NCBI GenBank assembly: GCA_964547725.1
Contig: CAZJOO010000002.1
Coordinates: forward strand, 1-33,167
Source: JAAZMU01 sp964547725
Lineage (GTDB): Bacteria; Patescibacteriota; Minisyncoccia; Minisyncoccales; Minisyncoccaceae
DNA length: 33,167 nucleotides
Reading direction: 5' to 3'
The notes beneath the pieces are model-generated. The model made no database searches. It saw only the letters and a program-made list of their open reading frames with translations, and had not been told where the DNA came from. Below are positions 1 through 7,059 of the stretch, in pieces. Both the position numbers and the translations under genes were made by a program. Position 1 is the stretch's first letter. Each line of letters begins with the position of its first letter.

Positions 1-654
1 TCTGTTGTCTTAACTTCAAACAGTCCTACATCAACAGGAGAAGAACTCCCTTGGAGAACTATTACTCAAATTCAAGCCAAAGCAGAATGTGAATCAATCG
101 GAGCACATTTAATCACTAACGCCGAGTGGATGGCAATCGCTAGAGACATTGAACAAGTAGCTAGCAACTGGACAGGAGGAGCCGTTGGTTCAGGTGTATT
201 AAAAAGAGGAAACGTAGGAGATGCAGCCGAAGGTAATTACAATGGAGGTGACCCAGAAACAGGAATACTTAATGATTTAGCTAAACTTAAATTAAGCAAC
301 GGACAAGAAATCTATCACTTGTCTGGAAACGTCTACGAATGGGTAGACGAAACAAAATATACTTCTGAGCTTCCTAATTATGCTGAAGCCTGGAGAGAAT
401 TTAATGCCATAACCTATACTTCAAAAACACCATATTCAATAGTAGGACCTTTAAGTACAAGTTTAACAACTGGAGCATTAGGGTTTGGTAGGATTTATAC
501 TGATAATGGGGCTGTTTATCCTTCGGGAGATGTTCATGCTTTTCTTCGTTCTCTGCATTGGGGCCGCACTTCGAACGCAGGAGTGTTTGCTTTGCAGCTG
601 AACGTTTCGCCTTCGTATTCGTTCAGTGACGTCGGGTTCCGCTGCGCCAGGTAA
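1..654 (+). CDS. Putative DGR variable protein, C-type-lectin/FGE-sulfatase fold (5' partial)
   Basis: The frame is open from base 1, so the 5' end lies outside the window; the visible part is 217 residues. Hallmarks of the formylglycine-generating-enzyme/C-type lectin fold are ITNAEWMAIAR, LSGNVYEWV and the terminal GFRCAR. The active-site CxxxxC pair of true FGE is absent, so this is a binding fold rather than an oxidase. It is a paralogue of 17904-19049, which carries a type IV pilin N-terminus; by inference this gene does too, upstream of the window. The last 37 codons are GC-rich, A-poor and hypervariable against the paralogue, as expected of a diversity-generating retroelement target. 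The likely role is surface display of a diversified ligand-binding domain. The fold is fairly certain; the DGR role is inferred because no reverse transcriptase is visible. Confidence 0.85.
   Translation, partial: SVVLTSNSPTSTGEELPWRTITQIQAKAECESIGAHLITNAEWMAIARDIEQVASNWTGGAVGSGVLKRGNVGDAAEGNYNGGDPETGILNDLAKLKLSNGQEIYHLSGNVYEWVDETKYTSELPNYAEAWREFNAITYTSKTPYSIVGPLSTSLTTGALGFGRIYTDNGAVYPSGDVHAFLRSLHWGRTSNAGVFALQLNVSPSYSFSDVGFRCAR
544..654 (+). repeat. Putative DGR variable region VR1
   Basis: Final 37 codons including the stop. By hand count it is 62/111 GC (56%) and only 15/111 adenine, inside an AT-rich gene. It aligns without gaps to 18939-19049 with 26 differences, 16 of them transversions, changing 12 of 36 residues. 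The invariant 3' end (TTC CGC TGC GCC AGG TAA) is a GC-rich block of the kind that serves as the initiation-of-mutagenic-homing site in known DGRs. The variable patch may begin slightly earlier, since codons 508-516 (GGG GCT GTT) also differ. Confidence 0.7.
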
Positions 655-681
655 TCGTCGTCGATCTGACCGTCTGAACGT

Positions 682-706
682 GTATTTTTCTTTTTAAGAA
701 AAATAC
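682..706 (+). other. Hairpin downstream of VR1 (DGR-type target hairpin)
   Basis: A perfect 9-bp inverted repeat, GTATTTTTC and GAAAAATAC, surrounds a 7-nt loop and begins 27 nt after the stop codon. The same element lies at the same distance after the paralogue (19077-19101). It is followed by the shared string CTGTCGGGG instead of a T run, so it is a poor intrinsic terminator. Known DGRs carry a hairpin just 3' of the variable region that helps target recognition. Confidence 0.6.
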
Positions 707-738
707 TGTCGGGGGTAAATTGAATTTAAATTAAAAAT

Positions 739-773
739 AAAAAACACAAGACTTCCTTTTTTGTGTTTTTTTT
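739..773 (+). terminator. Rho-independent terminator after the lectin gene
   Basis: An 11-bp stem pairs AAAAAACACAA (739-749) with TTGTGTTTTTT (761-771) around an 11-nt loop, and the T run continues to 773. It separates the lectin gene from the repair/hydrogenase operon. The A-rich 5' arm could make it work in both directions. Confidence 0.7.
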
Positions 774-781
774 GTAACAAT
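774..781 (+). promoter_or_regulatory. Possible extended -10 of the exonuclease operon
   Basis: TG at 773-774 then T and AACAAT (776-781) ends exactly 6 nt before the ATG at 788, the spacing also seen at rpsT, ruvA and mltG. No good -35 is seen. If real, the transcript would be leaderless. Confidence 0.35.
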
Positions 782-787
782 ATAAAC

Positions 788-1672
788 ATGGAAAAGATAA
801 TAATTATAGACAGCAACTCAGTAATTCATAGAGCGTTTCATGCCTTACCACCACTTAAGAATAAGAAGGGGGAGGTAGTAAATGCGGTGTATGGATACAT
901 AACTTTTTTATTCAAAGCTATTCGAGAATTAGAGCCAGACTATATCGCGGCTTGTTTTGATGTTTCAAAATGTAACTTTAGAAAAGATCTATATTGTGAC
1001 TACAAAGCGAATAGACAAAAAGCTCCTGACGAATTGTATTTTCAAATACCCTTTGTAAAAGATATTTTAAAAAAGTTCAATATCCCTATTTTTGAAAAAG
1101 AAGGGTTTGAAGGAGATGACCTAATAGGAACTATATCTAAAAAAGAAATTTCTAATTTAGAAAAAGTAATTCTGTCAGGAGATTTAGACAACCTTCAATT
1201 GATTGATAATTTTACAAAGGTTTTTTTCTTGGGTCACGGCATAAATACTGCTGATATTTTTGACGAAAAGAAAGTTTATTCAAAGTATGGTTTTTATCCA
1301 AAACAAGTAATAGACTTTAAAGCTCTTAAAGGAGATTCTTCTGATAATATTCCTGGAGTTGCTGGTATTGGAGACAAAACAGCAATTAATTTGCTTAATG
1401 ATTATTCTTACCTTGAAGGTATTTACGAAAATATTGATTTGATAAAAGGAGCGGTAAAAGAGAAACTTATCACAGGAAAAGAAATGGCTTTTTTAAGCAA
1501 AGAACTTGCTCGTATTAGAACAGATGTTGATTTTGAATTTGAGTTAGAAAAATGTAAATTCGGAAAGTTTGAGAAACAAGAAGTTGTTGAGGCTTTTGAA
1601 AATTTTGGATTCAAAACTTTAATTCAAAGAATACCAGGAACTGGAGCGGGAGATAATTTAAAATTATTTTAA
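788..1672 (+). CDS. Stand-alone 5'-3' exonuclease (PolA N-terminal/FEN family)
   Basis: A 294-residue flap-endonuclease-like nuclease for RNA primer removal and repair. Family motifs appear in order: DSNSVIHRAFHALPPL near the N-terminus, DYKANRQKAPDE, the metal-binding GFEGDDLIGTI, SGDLDNLQL, and the helix-hairpin-helix GDSSDNIPGVAGIGDKTA. The protein stops after the nuclease domain; no polymerase domain follows, since mutM begins 5 nt downstream. The ATG at 788 is chosen over an upstream in-frame codon at 761 because the family begins with the beta-strand IIIIDSNS and because 761 lies inside a terminator stem. It opens an operon with mutM and holA. It could be annotated polA-like or xni-like; it aligns with the PolA exonuclease domain. 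Confidence 0.93.
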   Translation: MEKIIIIDSNSVIHRAFHALPPLKNKKGEVVNAVYGYITFLFKAIRELEPDYIAACFDVSKCNFRKDLYCDYKANRQKAPDELYFQIPFVKDILKKFNIPIFEKEGFEGDDLIGTISKKEISNLEKVILSGDLDNLQLIDNFTKVFFLGHGINTADIFDEKKVYSKYGFYPKQVIDFKALKGDSSDNIPGVAGIGDKTAINLLNDYSYLEGIYENIDLIKGAVKEKLITGKEMAFLSKELARIRTDVDFEFELEKCKFGKFEKQEVVEAFENFGFKTLIQRIPGTGAGDNLKLF

Positions 1673-1677
1673 AAATT

Positions 1678-2538
1678 ATGCCAGAATTACCAGAAGTACA
1701 AACTATAGTCGACGAACTTAATGAGAAGATTGTAGGAAAAATAATTCAAGATGTTTGGGTTGGTAAGGAAAAACTTATCAAGAATTTTTCTGCTAAGGAA
1801 TTGAAAGGTAAAAAAATAATAGAAGTCCGAAGAAGAGCAAAGTATATTATTATAGAACTATCTGATGATTGTATTTTATTGGTCCACCTTAAAATGACAG
1901 GACATTTTCTTTTAGGAAAATGGAAAATAGAAAACAATCAATCTTTTTCAATAATTGAAGGACCAATTAAAGAGGACCCATACAATAACTATGTTCATAT
2001 TATTTTCTATTTAGATTCAGGAGAAGAGTTGGGTTTTTCAGATTTGAGACAATTTGGGAAAATAGAACTTTATACAAAAAAAGAATTTTCTAATTTAAAA
2101 GAAATTAATGAACTCGGACCAGAACCTTTTTCAGAACAATTCACTTTAGACTATTTTGAAAAAATAATTAAAAGTTCTAAAACAAACATTAAAAAAATAT
2201 TAATGGAGCAAGAAAAAATAGCTGGTATCGGTAATATTTATGCTTCTGAAATTTTGTTTCTTTCTAAAATTAATCCAGAAAGAAAAACAGAAACTTTGAA
2301 AGATGAAGAGATTAGAAATATTTACGAAGCGATTAAAATAATTTTAAAGAAAGCTTTAGAGCTTAAAGGAACCAGCATGTCTGATTATAGAAGGCTCGAA
2401 GGAGTTAAGGGAAACTACCAAAGTTCTGTTTTAGTCTACGGAAGAAAAGGGATGAAATGTAAAGACTGTGACGGAATTATTAGATATGTTAAGATAGGAG
2501 CAAGAGGAACATTTTATTGTCCTCATTGTCAAAAATAA
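1678..2538 (+). CDS. mutM: Formamidopyrimidine-DNA glycosylase (Fpg/MutM)
   Basis: A base-excision repair glycosylase/AP lyase for 8-oxoguanine and ring-opened purines, 286 residues. The mature N-terminus PELPEV supplies the catalytic proline and glutamate. HLKMTG carries the conserved lysine. The helix-two-turn-helix EKIAGIGNIYASEILF follows, and the C-terminal zinc finger has paired cysteines, CKDC and CPHC, 16 residues apart. The arginine of GARGTFYCPHC matches the finger's DNA-contacting region. It lies 5 nt after the exonuclease, and its stop abuts the holA start with no gap, so the three form a repair/replication transcription unit. Confidence 0.96.
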   Translation: MPELPEVQTIVDELNEKIVGKIIQDVWVGKEKLIKNFSAKELKGKKIIEVRRRAKYIIIELSDDCILLVHLKMTGHFLLGKWKIENNQSFSIIEGPIKEDPYNNYVHIIFYLDSGEELGFSDLRQFGKIELYTKKEFSNLKEINELGPEPFSEQFTLDYFEKIIKSSKTNIKKILMEQEKIAGIGNIYASEILFLSKINPERKTETLKDEEIRNIYEAIKIILKKALELKGTSMSDYRRLEGVKGNYQSSVLVYGRKGMKCKDCDGIIRYVKIGARGTFYCPHCQK

Positions 2539-3444
2539 ATGATTATATTACTTTACGGGAAAGATACATATCGTTCAAAAAACAGATTGAACGAAATTAA
2601 AAAAGAATTTAAAAATGAAAGCGGCATTAACGAAAGATTTTTAGATGGAAAAATTTTAACTTTTGAAGAATTAAAAAATGAGGTCTTAGGACTTTCTTTT
2701 TTTAACGAAAAAAAATTAATCATTATTGAAAATATTTTTTTGAATAAAAATTTAAAAGAAGAAATAAAAGAAAAAGGAAAGGATTTTCTTGATTCAGAAA
2801 ATGTAATTATATTTTACGAAAAAGATAAAGTTTTAAAGGGAGACGTTCTTTATTCTTTTATTAGAAAAAAAGCAACTATTGAAGAATTTGAACTTTTGAA
2901 GGAAGATGAATTAAGAAAATGGGTCAAGGAAGAGATTACTAAAAATGGAGGAACGATTTCCCTAAAAGCGTTAGACTTATTAATTGAATATATTGGTAGT
3001 GATTTATGGAGACAACATAATGAAATAAGTAAATTAATTGCCTATAGAGACAAAGAAGAGATTACAGAAAAAGATGTTAATTTGTTAATTAACATTCAAG
3101 CAGAGACAAATATATTTAGTACGGTAGATGCTTTGGCGGATAAAAATAAAGAGAAAGCGATAAAGTTAATTAAGAAGCATTTAGATAAAGGAGAATCTGT
3201 TTTTGGACTATTAGCCATGATTGCTTATCAGTTTAAAAGTATGCTAATTGTAAAGACAGCTGAAGATTACAGAAAAACTTCCTTGAATCCTTTTGTCGCG
3301 AGAAAAGCTTTTTATCAATCTGAAAAATTTTCTTTCGAAGATTTAAAAAGAATATATAGTAAGATTTTAGAAATTGATTCAGGAATTAAAACAGGAAAAA
3401 TAGACGAGAGTATCGCTATAGAAACATTAATATTAGAAATATGA
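2539..3444 (+). CDS. holA: DNA polymerase III delta subunit
   Basis: Clamp-loader delta subunit, 301 residues. The N-terminus MIILLYGKDTYRSKNRL, the central KKLIIIENIF and a downstream FEL.....LRKWVKEEI segment followed by WRQHNEISKL are typical of HolA, including the conserved helical C-terminal region with NIFSTVDALAD. It opens the clamp and loads the sliding beta ring as part of the clamp-loader AAA+ complex. The ATG immediately follows the mutM stop, and its TGA overlaps the next ATG (ATGA at 3441), so translation is probably coupled to a small membrane peptide. Confidence 0.93.
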   Translation: MIILLYGKDTYRSKNRLNEIKKEFKNESGINERFLDGKILTFEELKNEVLGLSFFNEKKLIIIENIFLNKNLKEEIKEKGKDFLDSENVIIFYEKDKVLKGDVLYSFIRKKATIEEFELLKEDELRKWVKEEITKNGGTISLKALDLLIEYIGSDLWRQHNEISKLIAYRDKEEITEKDVNLLINIQAETNIFSTVDALADKNKEKAIKLIKKHLDKGESVFGLLAMIAYQFKSMLIVKTAEDYRKTSLNPFVARKAFYQSEKFSFEDLKRIYSKILEIDSGIKTGKIDESIAIETLILEI

Positions 3445-3536
3445 AAAAAGGAGATTACTTAATAGTTATTGGTATTTTAATTGTAGGCTTTATGGTCATC
3501 GAATTTATTATTGATTGGATTGCCTCTTTACTTTAA
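3441..3536 (+). CDS. 31-residue single-pass membrane peptide
   Basis: Reads MKKGDYLIVIGILIVGFMVI followed by EFIIDWIASLL and a stop: a lysine-rich start and one hydrophobic helix. Its ATG overlaps the holA stop by 4 nt, and its TAA overlaps the next ATG (TAATG) by 1 nt, so it is embedded in the operon with no spare bases, which is the best argument that it is translated. It directly precedes the NuoF-like and hydrogenase genes and could help position that complex at the membrane, but that is only a positional guess. I recognise no family. Confidence 0.55.
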   Translation: MKKGDYLIVIGILIVGFMVIEFIIDWIASLL

Positions 3537-4498
3537 TGAAAAAAGATATTATTCAAAAATTAAAAGAAGCTAATTTAAAAGGCAGAGGTGGCGCTGGCTT
3601 TCCCACTTATTTAAAATGGGAGAGTGTCTTAAATAGTAAAGCTCCTAAAAAGTACATAATTTGCAATGCGGCTGAGGGAGAATTAGATTTAGCAAAAGAT
3701 AAATACATTTTAGAAAATTATTTCAAAGAAGTAATTTCTGGAATTCAAATTGCTTTAGAAACTATAGATAATTCTTTCGCATACATTTATTTAAATAAAA
3801 AATATTCTTCTTTGATTGATAAAGAATTATTAAAAAGTTTAAACATTACTTTAATCGAAGAAGATACTGGATATATTGGTGGGGAGGAATCTTCAGCAAT
3901 AAATTTCATAGAAGGAAAAAATCCTGAGCCAAGAAAAAGACCTCCTTTTGTTTCTGAAAAAGGTTTGTTTAATATGCCAACACTTGTGAACAATGTAGAA
4001 ACTTTTTATTATGTTTCAAAGATAGCAAAGGGAGATTATCAGGGAGAAAGATTCTATATGATTGTGGGAGAGAAAATTAAAGGAGGAGTTTATGAGCTCA
4101 AAGAAGGAATGAGTATAAGAGAAATTTTGAAAGAAACTAAGAGTTATTTAGATGTTCCTTTTTATACTCAAATAGGTGGAGGGGCTGTGGGAGAAATAAT
4201 GATTGAAAAAGAATTTGATAATTTAGTTTCTGGAGAAGGTTTTATCAGAGTTATTTCTTACGAAGAAGACCCTTATCAGTTAATGGAAAAATGGGCAGAG
4301 TTTTTAGTAAACGGGAATTGTGATAAATGTACTGCTTGCAGAGAAGGGACTTACAGAATTTTAGAGATGGTTAAAACAAGAAAATTAGATTTGAAAGTTT
4401 TAGATGAGATATTTTTAACATTAGAAAAAACAAGTTTTTGCGCGCTTGGAAAATCTATCCCAACTCCTTTTCGAAGTTTAATTAATAAAGTTATTTAA
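3536..4498 (+). CDS. NuoF/HydB-like flavoprotein (NADH-binding subunit homologue)
   Basis: A 320-residue homologue of the 51-kDa Complex I/hydrogenase flavoprotein. The FMN-site motif GRGGAGFP is at residues 16-24, then ICNAAEGE, YIGGEESSAI and MPTLVNNVETF. A SLBB-like segment with GGAVGEI follows, and the 4Fe-4S cluster has Cys262, 265, 268 and 302. It lacks the N-terminal ~50 residues of typical NuoF. The NADEGEPG segment reads NAAEGELD here, so nucleotide binding may be altered. The ATG at 3536 overlaps the small peptide's stop; an in-frame TTG at 3515 is less likely. It probably passes electrons between NAD(H) and the hydrogenase encoded next. No NuoE/HydC gene is present. Confidence 0.88.
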   Translation: MKKDIIQKLKEANLKGRGGAGFPTYLKWESVLNSKAPKKYIICNAAEGELDLAKDKYILENYFKEVISGIQIALETIDNSFAYIYLNKKYSSLIDKELLKSLNITLIEEDTGYIGGEESSAINFIEGKNPEPRKRPPFVSEKGLFNMPTLVNNVETFYYVSKIAKGDYQGERFYMIVGEKIKGGVYELKEGMSIREILKETKSYLDVPFYTQIGGGAVGEIMIEKEFDNLVSGEGFIRVISYEEDPYQLMEKWAEFLVNGNCDKCTACREGTYRILEMVKTRKLDLKVLDEIFLTLEKTSFCALGKSIPTPFRSLINKVI

Positions 4499-4499
4499 A

Positions 4500-6179
4500 A
4501 TGATTAATATACAAATAGACGGAAAAAAAATTATTGCTGATGAAAAGAAATGCATTTTAGAAATAGCAAGAGAGAATGGTATAAAAATTCCTTCGCTTTG
4601 TTATCACTCAGACAATTCTCCAAAAGAAGGATGTGGTTTATGTGTTATTGAAATAGAAGGAAGAAAAGGTTTGTTTACTTCTTGTGGAACTTATCCTGAA
4701 GAAGGAATGATTGTTAGAACAAAAACTCCAGAAATTTTAAAAGTGAGAAAAACAAATTTAGAATTACTATTTTCTCAACACGCTGAGAAATGTGGTGATT
4801 GCATTTGGAATAATAGATGCAGGATGCTTAATTTAGCAAAAGCTTGGGGTCTTCATATTAATAGATGGGAGGATAGAAAAAAAGATTACCCTCAATATGA
4901 TTTTAACAACGTTCTTACTTTTGATTCTTCTAAATGTATTAATTGTTCTAATTGTGTAGAAACTTGCGAGAAGCAAGGGATTGGTTTTTTAGAAATAAAA
5001 AAAGAAGGAAGTTTTCATGTCGTCACTCCTTCAAAGGATAAAAATAAAGATTGCGTCTATTGTGGCCAGTGTGTTGTTCATTGTCCTTCAGGTTCTTTCT
5101 CTGGAGTCGATCCATCGCTGCAAATTGAAAAAGAAATTAAAAATAATAAATATGTTGTCTTTCAATTCGCTCCTGCGATAAGAACAAGTATTGGGGAAGA
5201 ATTTGAAATGGAATATGGTTCAGTTGTGATAGAAAAAATGATTGCTGGGATTAAAAAGCTAGGAGCTAAAAAAGTTTTTGATGTTTCAGTTGGTGCAGAC
5301 ATAGTAACCATAGAAGAGGCAAATGAACTAATAGAAAGATTAACCAAAAAAGAAAAACTTCCTATGTTTACTTCTTGCTGTCCGGCATGGGTCAAGTTCG
5401 TAGAATTTTACAAGCCAGAGCTTATTCCTAATTTAACAGAAGTTAGATCTCCTCATATTGTTTTAGGGGGAATAATAAAAACATATTTTGCTCAAAAAGA
5501 AAATATTAAACCTGAAGATATTGTTGTTGTTTCGGTTATGCCTTGCATTTCTAAAAAATATGAAATTCAAAGAAAGGAACTAAAGGGCTCGGTTGATTAT
5601 GTTTTAACCACTCATGAACTGGCAAGAATGTTTCTTAAAAATAAAATAGACCTTAATTCAATTGAGGGCGAGCCTAGAGATGAGATTTTAGGAATTCCTT
5701 CTGGTGCTGGTGTTATCTTTGGCTCTTCGGGAGGAGTAGCTGAGTCAGCAACAAGAACAGCTTGTTTTAAATTATTAAACAAGAAGTTAGATAAAATAGA
5801 TTTCAAAGAATTTAGAGGAGAGGAAGAAATCAAAGAGGCTACAGTTGAAATAGGAGAAATTAAAATTAGAATAGCGGTTGTTAATGGACTTTTAAACGCA
5901 AGAAAAATAATTGAAAATCACCTTAGAGAATTTGATTACATAGAAGTCATGTCTTGTCCTCATGGATGTGTTGGTGGGGGAGGACAGCCAGTTCCAACTA
6001 GTAGAGAAATAAGAAGAAAAAGATCTGAAGGTTTATATCAGATTGATGAAAATGAAGAGATTAGAATTGCGGACGAAAATCCAATTGTCCAAAAAATTTA
6101 TAAAGATTTCTTAACAGATAAAAATTTAATAAAGAAAATTTGTTATACGCATTTTTCTAAAAAAGAAAAAGAAAATTAA
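4500..6179 (+). CDS. hydA: [FeFe] hydrogenase catalytic subunit
   Basis: 559 residues with all H-cluster signatures: TSCCPAW (291-297), MPCISKKYE starting at Met347, and EVMSCPHGC then GGGGQP from Glu482. The N-terminal part has a 2Fe-2S ferredoxin domain (Cys pattern around LCY..EGCGLC..TSC), a His-Cys3 cluster motif (HAEKCGDC then C), and two 4Fe-4S ferredoxin motifs (CINCSNCVETC and CVYCGQCVVHC). The QFAPAIR motif is present. This modular form reduces protons to H2, or the reverse, in the cytoplasm. It follows the NuoF-like gene by 1 nt, suggesting an NAD(H)-linked hydrogenase. The HydE/F/G maturases are not in the window. Enzyme identity is very secure; the partner and direction are inferred. 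Confidence 0.96.
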   Translation: MINIQIDGKKIIADEKKCILEIARENGIKIPSLCYHSDNSPKEGCGLCVIEIEGRKGLFTSCGTYPEEGMIVRTKTPEILKVRKTNLELLFSQHAEKCGDCIWNNRCRMLNLAKAWGLHINRWEDRKKDYPQYDFNNVLTFDSSKCINCSNCVETCEKQGIGFLEIKKEGSFHVVTPSKDKNKDCVYCGQCVVHCPSGSFSGVDPSLQIEKEIKNNKYVVFQFAPAIRTSIGEEFEMEYGSVVIEKMIAGIKKLGAKKVFDVSVGADIVTIEEANELIERLTKKEKLPMFTSCCPAWVKFVEFYKPELIPNLTEVRSPHIVLGGIIKTYFAQKENIKPEDIVVVSVMPCISKKYEIQRKELKGSVDYVLTTHELARMFLKNKIDLNSIEGEPRDEILGIPSGAGVIFGSSGGVAESATRTACFKLLNKKLDKIDFKEFRGEEEIKEATVEIGEIKIRIAVVNGLLNARKIIENHLREFDYIEVMSCPHGCVGGGGQPVPTSREIRRKRSEGLYQIDENEEIRIADENPIVQKIYKDFLTDKNLIKKICYTHFSKKEKEN

Positions 6180-6182
6180 AAT

Positions 6183-6674
6183 ATGGAACAAGTAATTACA
6201 AAAACAAAAAGTGTCATAATTCCTTTAGCTCAATTCTTAACTGTTTTAGGAATTATTATTTTAGCTCAAGTTATTTTTAAAAATCAATTTATCACAGGAA
6301 TTATTGTAAACTGTCTTTTACTTTCTTCGGTTGTATTTTTAGGAATTAAAAAATCTTTAGGAATAGCCATTCTCCCAAGTTTATTTTCTATAGCCACAGG
6401 ATTAATGGCTCCCGTTCTTTTGCCCTTCACCCCTTTTATTATTATGGGAAATATAATTTTAATTTTAACTTTTAATCATTTTAAAAATAGAAGTTTAATA
6501 CTCGGAGGAGCTATAGGAGCAATTCTAAAGTTTAGTTTTCTATTTTTTGCAAGTAGTCAGTTATTCAGCTTTCTTCCTGCCCCTATTCTTTACGCAATGA
6601 GCTATCCGCAATTGATCACCGGAATAGCAGGAACCTTCCTAGCCTTCATAGTTTTAAAAGTATTTAAGATATAG
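6183..6674 (+). CDS. Hydrogenase-linked multipass membrane protein
   Basis: 163 residues with about five hydrophobic helices (near residues 13-30, 36-54, 60-76, 82-97 and 105-160). There are short charged turns and no soluble domain. It begins 3 nt after the hydrogenase stop and ends at a terminator, so it is the last gene of the operon. Size and topology resemble ECF-type transporter S components and small membrane proteins seen beside iron hydrogenases. I cannot assign a substrate. It may anchor the hydrogenase or import a cofactor precursor; both are guesses. Confidence 0.75.
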   Translation: MEQVITKTKSVIIPLAQFLTVLGIIILAQVIFKNQFITGIIVNCLLLSSVVFLGIKKSLGIAILPSLFSIATGLMAPVLLPFTPFIIMGNIILILTFNHFKNRSLILGGAIGAILKFSFLFFASSQLFSFLPAPILYAMSYPQLITGIAGTFLAFIVLKVFKI

Positions 6675-6681
6675 ACAAAAA

Positions 6682-6703
6682 AAAGACGCCTTAAGGCGTC
6701 TTT
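6682..6703. terminator. Bidirectional terminator between the hydrogenase operon and rpsT
   Basis: A 9-bp stem AAAGACGCC/GGCGTCTTT with a TTAA loop. An A run precedes it (a U tract on the minus strand) and T-rich sequence follows it on the plus strand, so it can end both convergent transcripts. Confidence 0.85.
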
Positions 6704-6710
6704 CTTTGTT

Positions 6711-6974
6711 TTATTTAATTGAGTTTACAAGCTTTGTAATTCTTGATTTTTTACGAGAAGCTGTGTTTTCTTTAATAACGTTTGTCTTTGCTGCTTTATC
6801 AATTAATTTATATAGTTTTGGCAACAATTTTGTAGCCTCGTCTTTATTTTTTGAAGCAACCAAAGCACGAACTTCTTTCAAGATGTCTTTCATCTCTCTC
6901 TTTTTTAAAAAGTTTGCATATCTCTTTTTTTCGTCTTGAACTAGACGTTTTTTTGCTGACTTTAGTATTGGCAT
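6711..6974 (-). CDS. rpsT: 30S ribosomal protein S20
   Basis: An 87-residue, very basic, all-helical protein. The start MPILKSAKKRLVQDEKKRY and the later LIDKAAKTNVIKENTASRKK followed by SRITKL match S20, which binds 16S rRNA in the small subunit. It is monocistronic between a divergent promoter region shared with ruvA and a bidirectional terminator. The -10 hexamer ends 6 nt before the ATG, predicting a leaderless mRNA. Confidence 0.95.
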   Translation of the reverse strand: MPILKSAKKRLVQDEKKRYANFLKKREMKDILKEVRALVASKNKDEATKLLPKLYKLIDKAAKTNVIKENTASRKKSRITKLVNSIK

Positions 6975-6980
6975 GGGTAT

Positions 6981-7009
6981 AATATATACTAAATTATAAA
7001 ATTATGCAA
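6981..7009 (-). promoter_or_regulatory. rpsT promoter
   Basis: Read on the minus strand: TTGCAT (7004-7009), a 17-nt spacer, then TATATT (6981-6986). Six bases later comes the rpsT ATG, so the predicted start site is at the initiation codon. Confidence 0.65.
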
Positions 7010-7044
7010 TAGTTCTGATTCATATTTCAAAAAAGTTAAAGATA

Positions 7045-7053
7045 TGGTATATT
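7045..7053 (+). promoter_or_regulatory. ruvA extended -10 promoter
   Basis: TG then G and TATATT (7048-7053), ending 6 nt before the ruvA ATG at 7060. The -35 match at 17-nt spacing (TTTCAA) is weak, as is usual for TGn-type promoters. Predicts a leaderless transcript. Confidence 0.55.
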
Positions 7054-7059
7054 TTAAGT

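Noticed and set aside
682..706. Hairpin as a simple intrinsic terminator of the lectin gene
   Set aside because: No T run follows it, a much better terminator lies at 739-773, and the hairpin sits at identical distance in the paralogue.
6706..6939. 77-residue plus-strand frame opposite rpsT
   Set aside because: Antisense to a clear S20 gene; its hydrophobic look comes from reverse-reading Lys/Glu codons.
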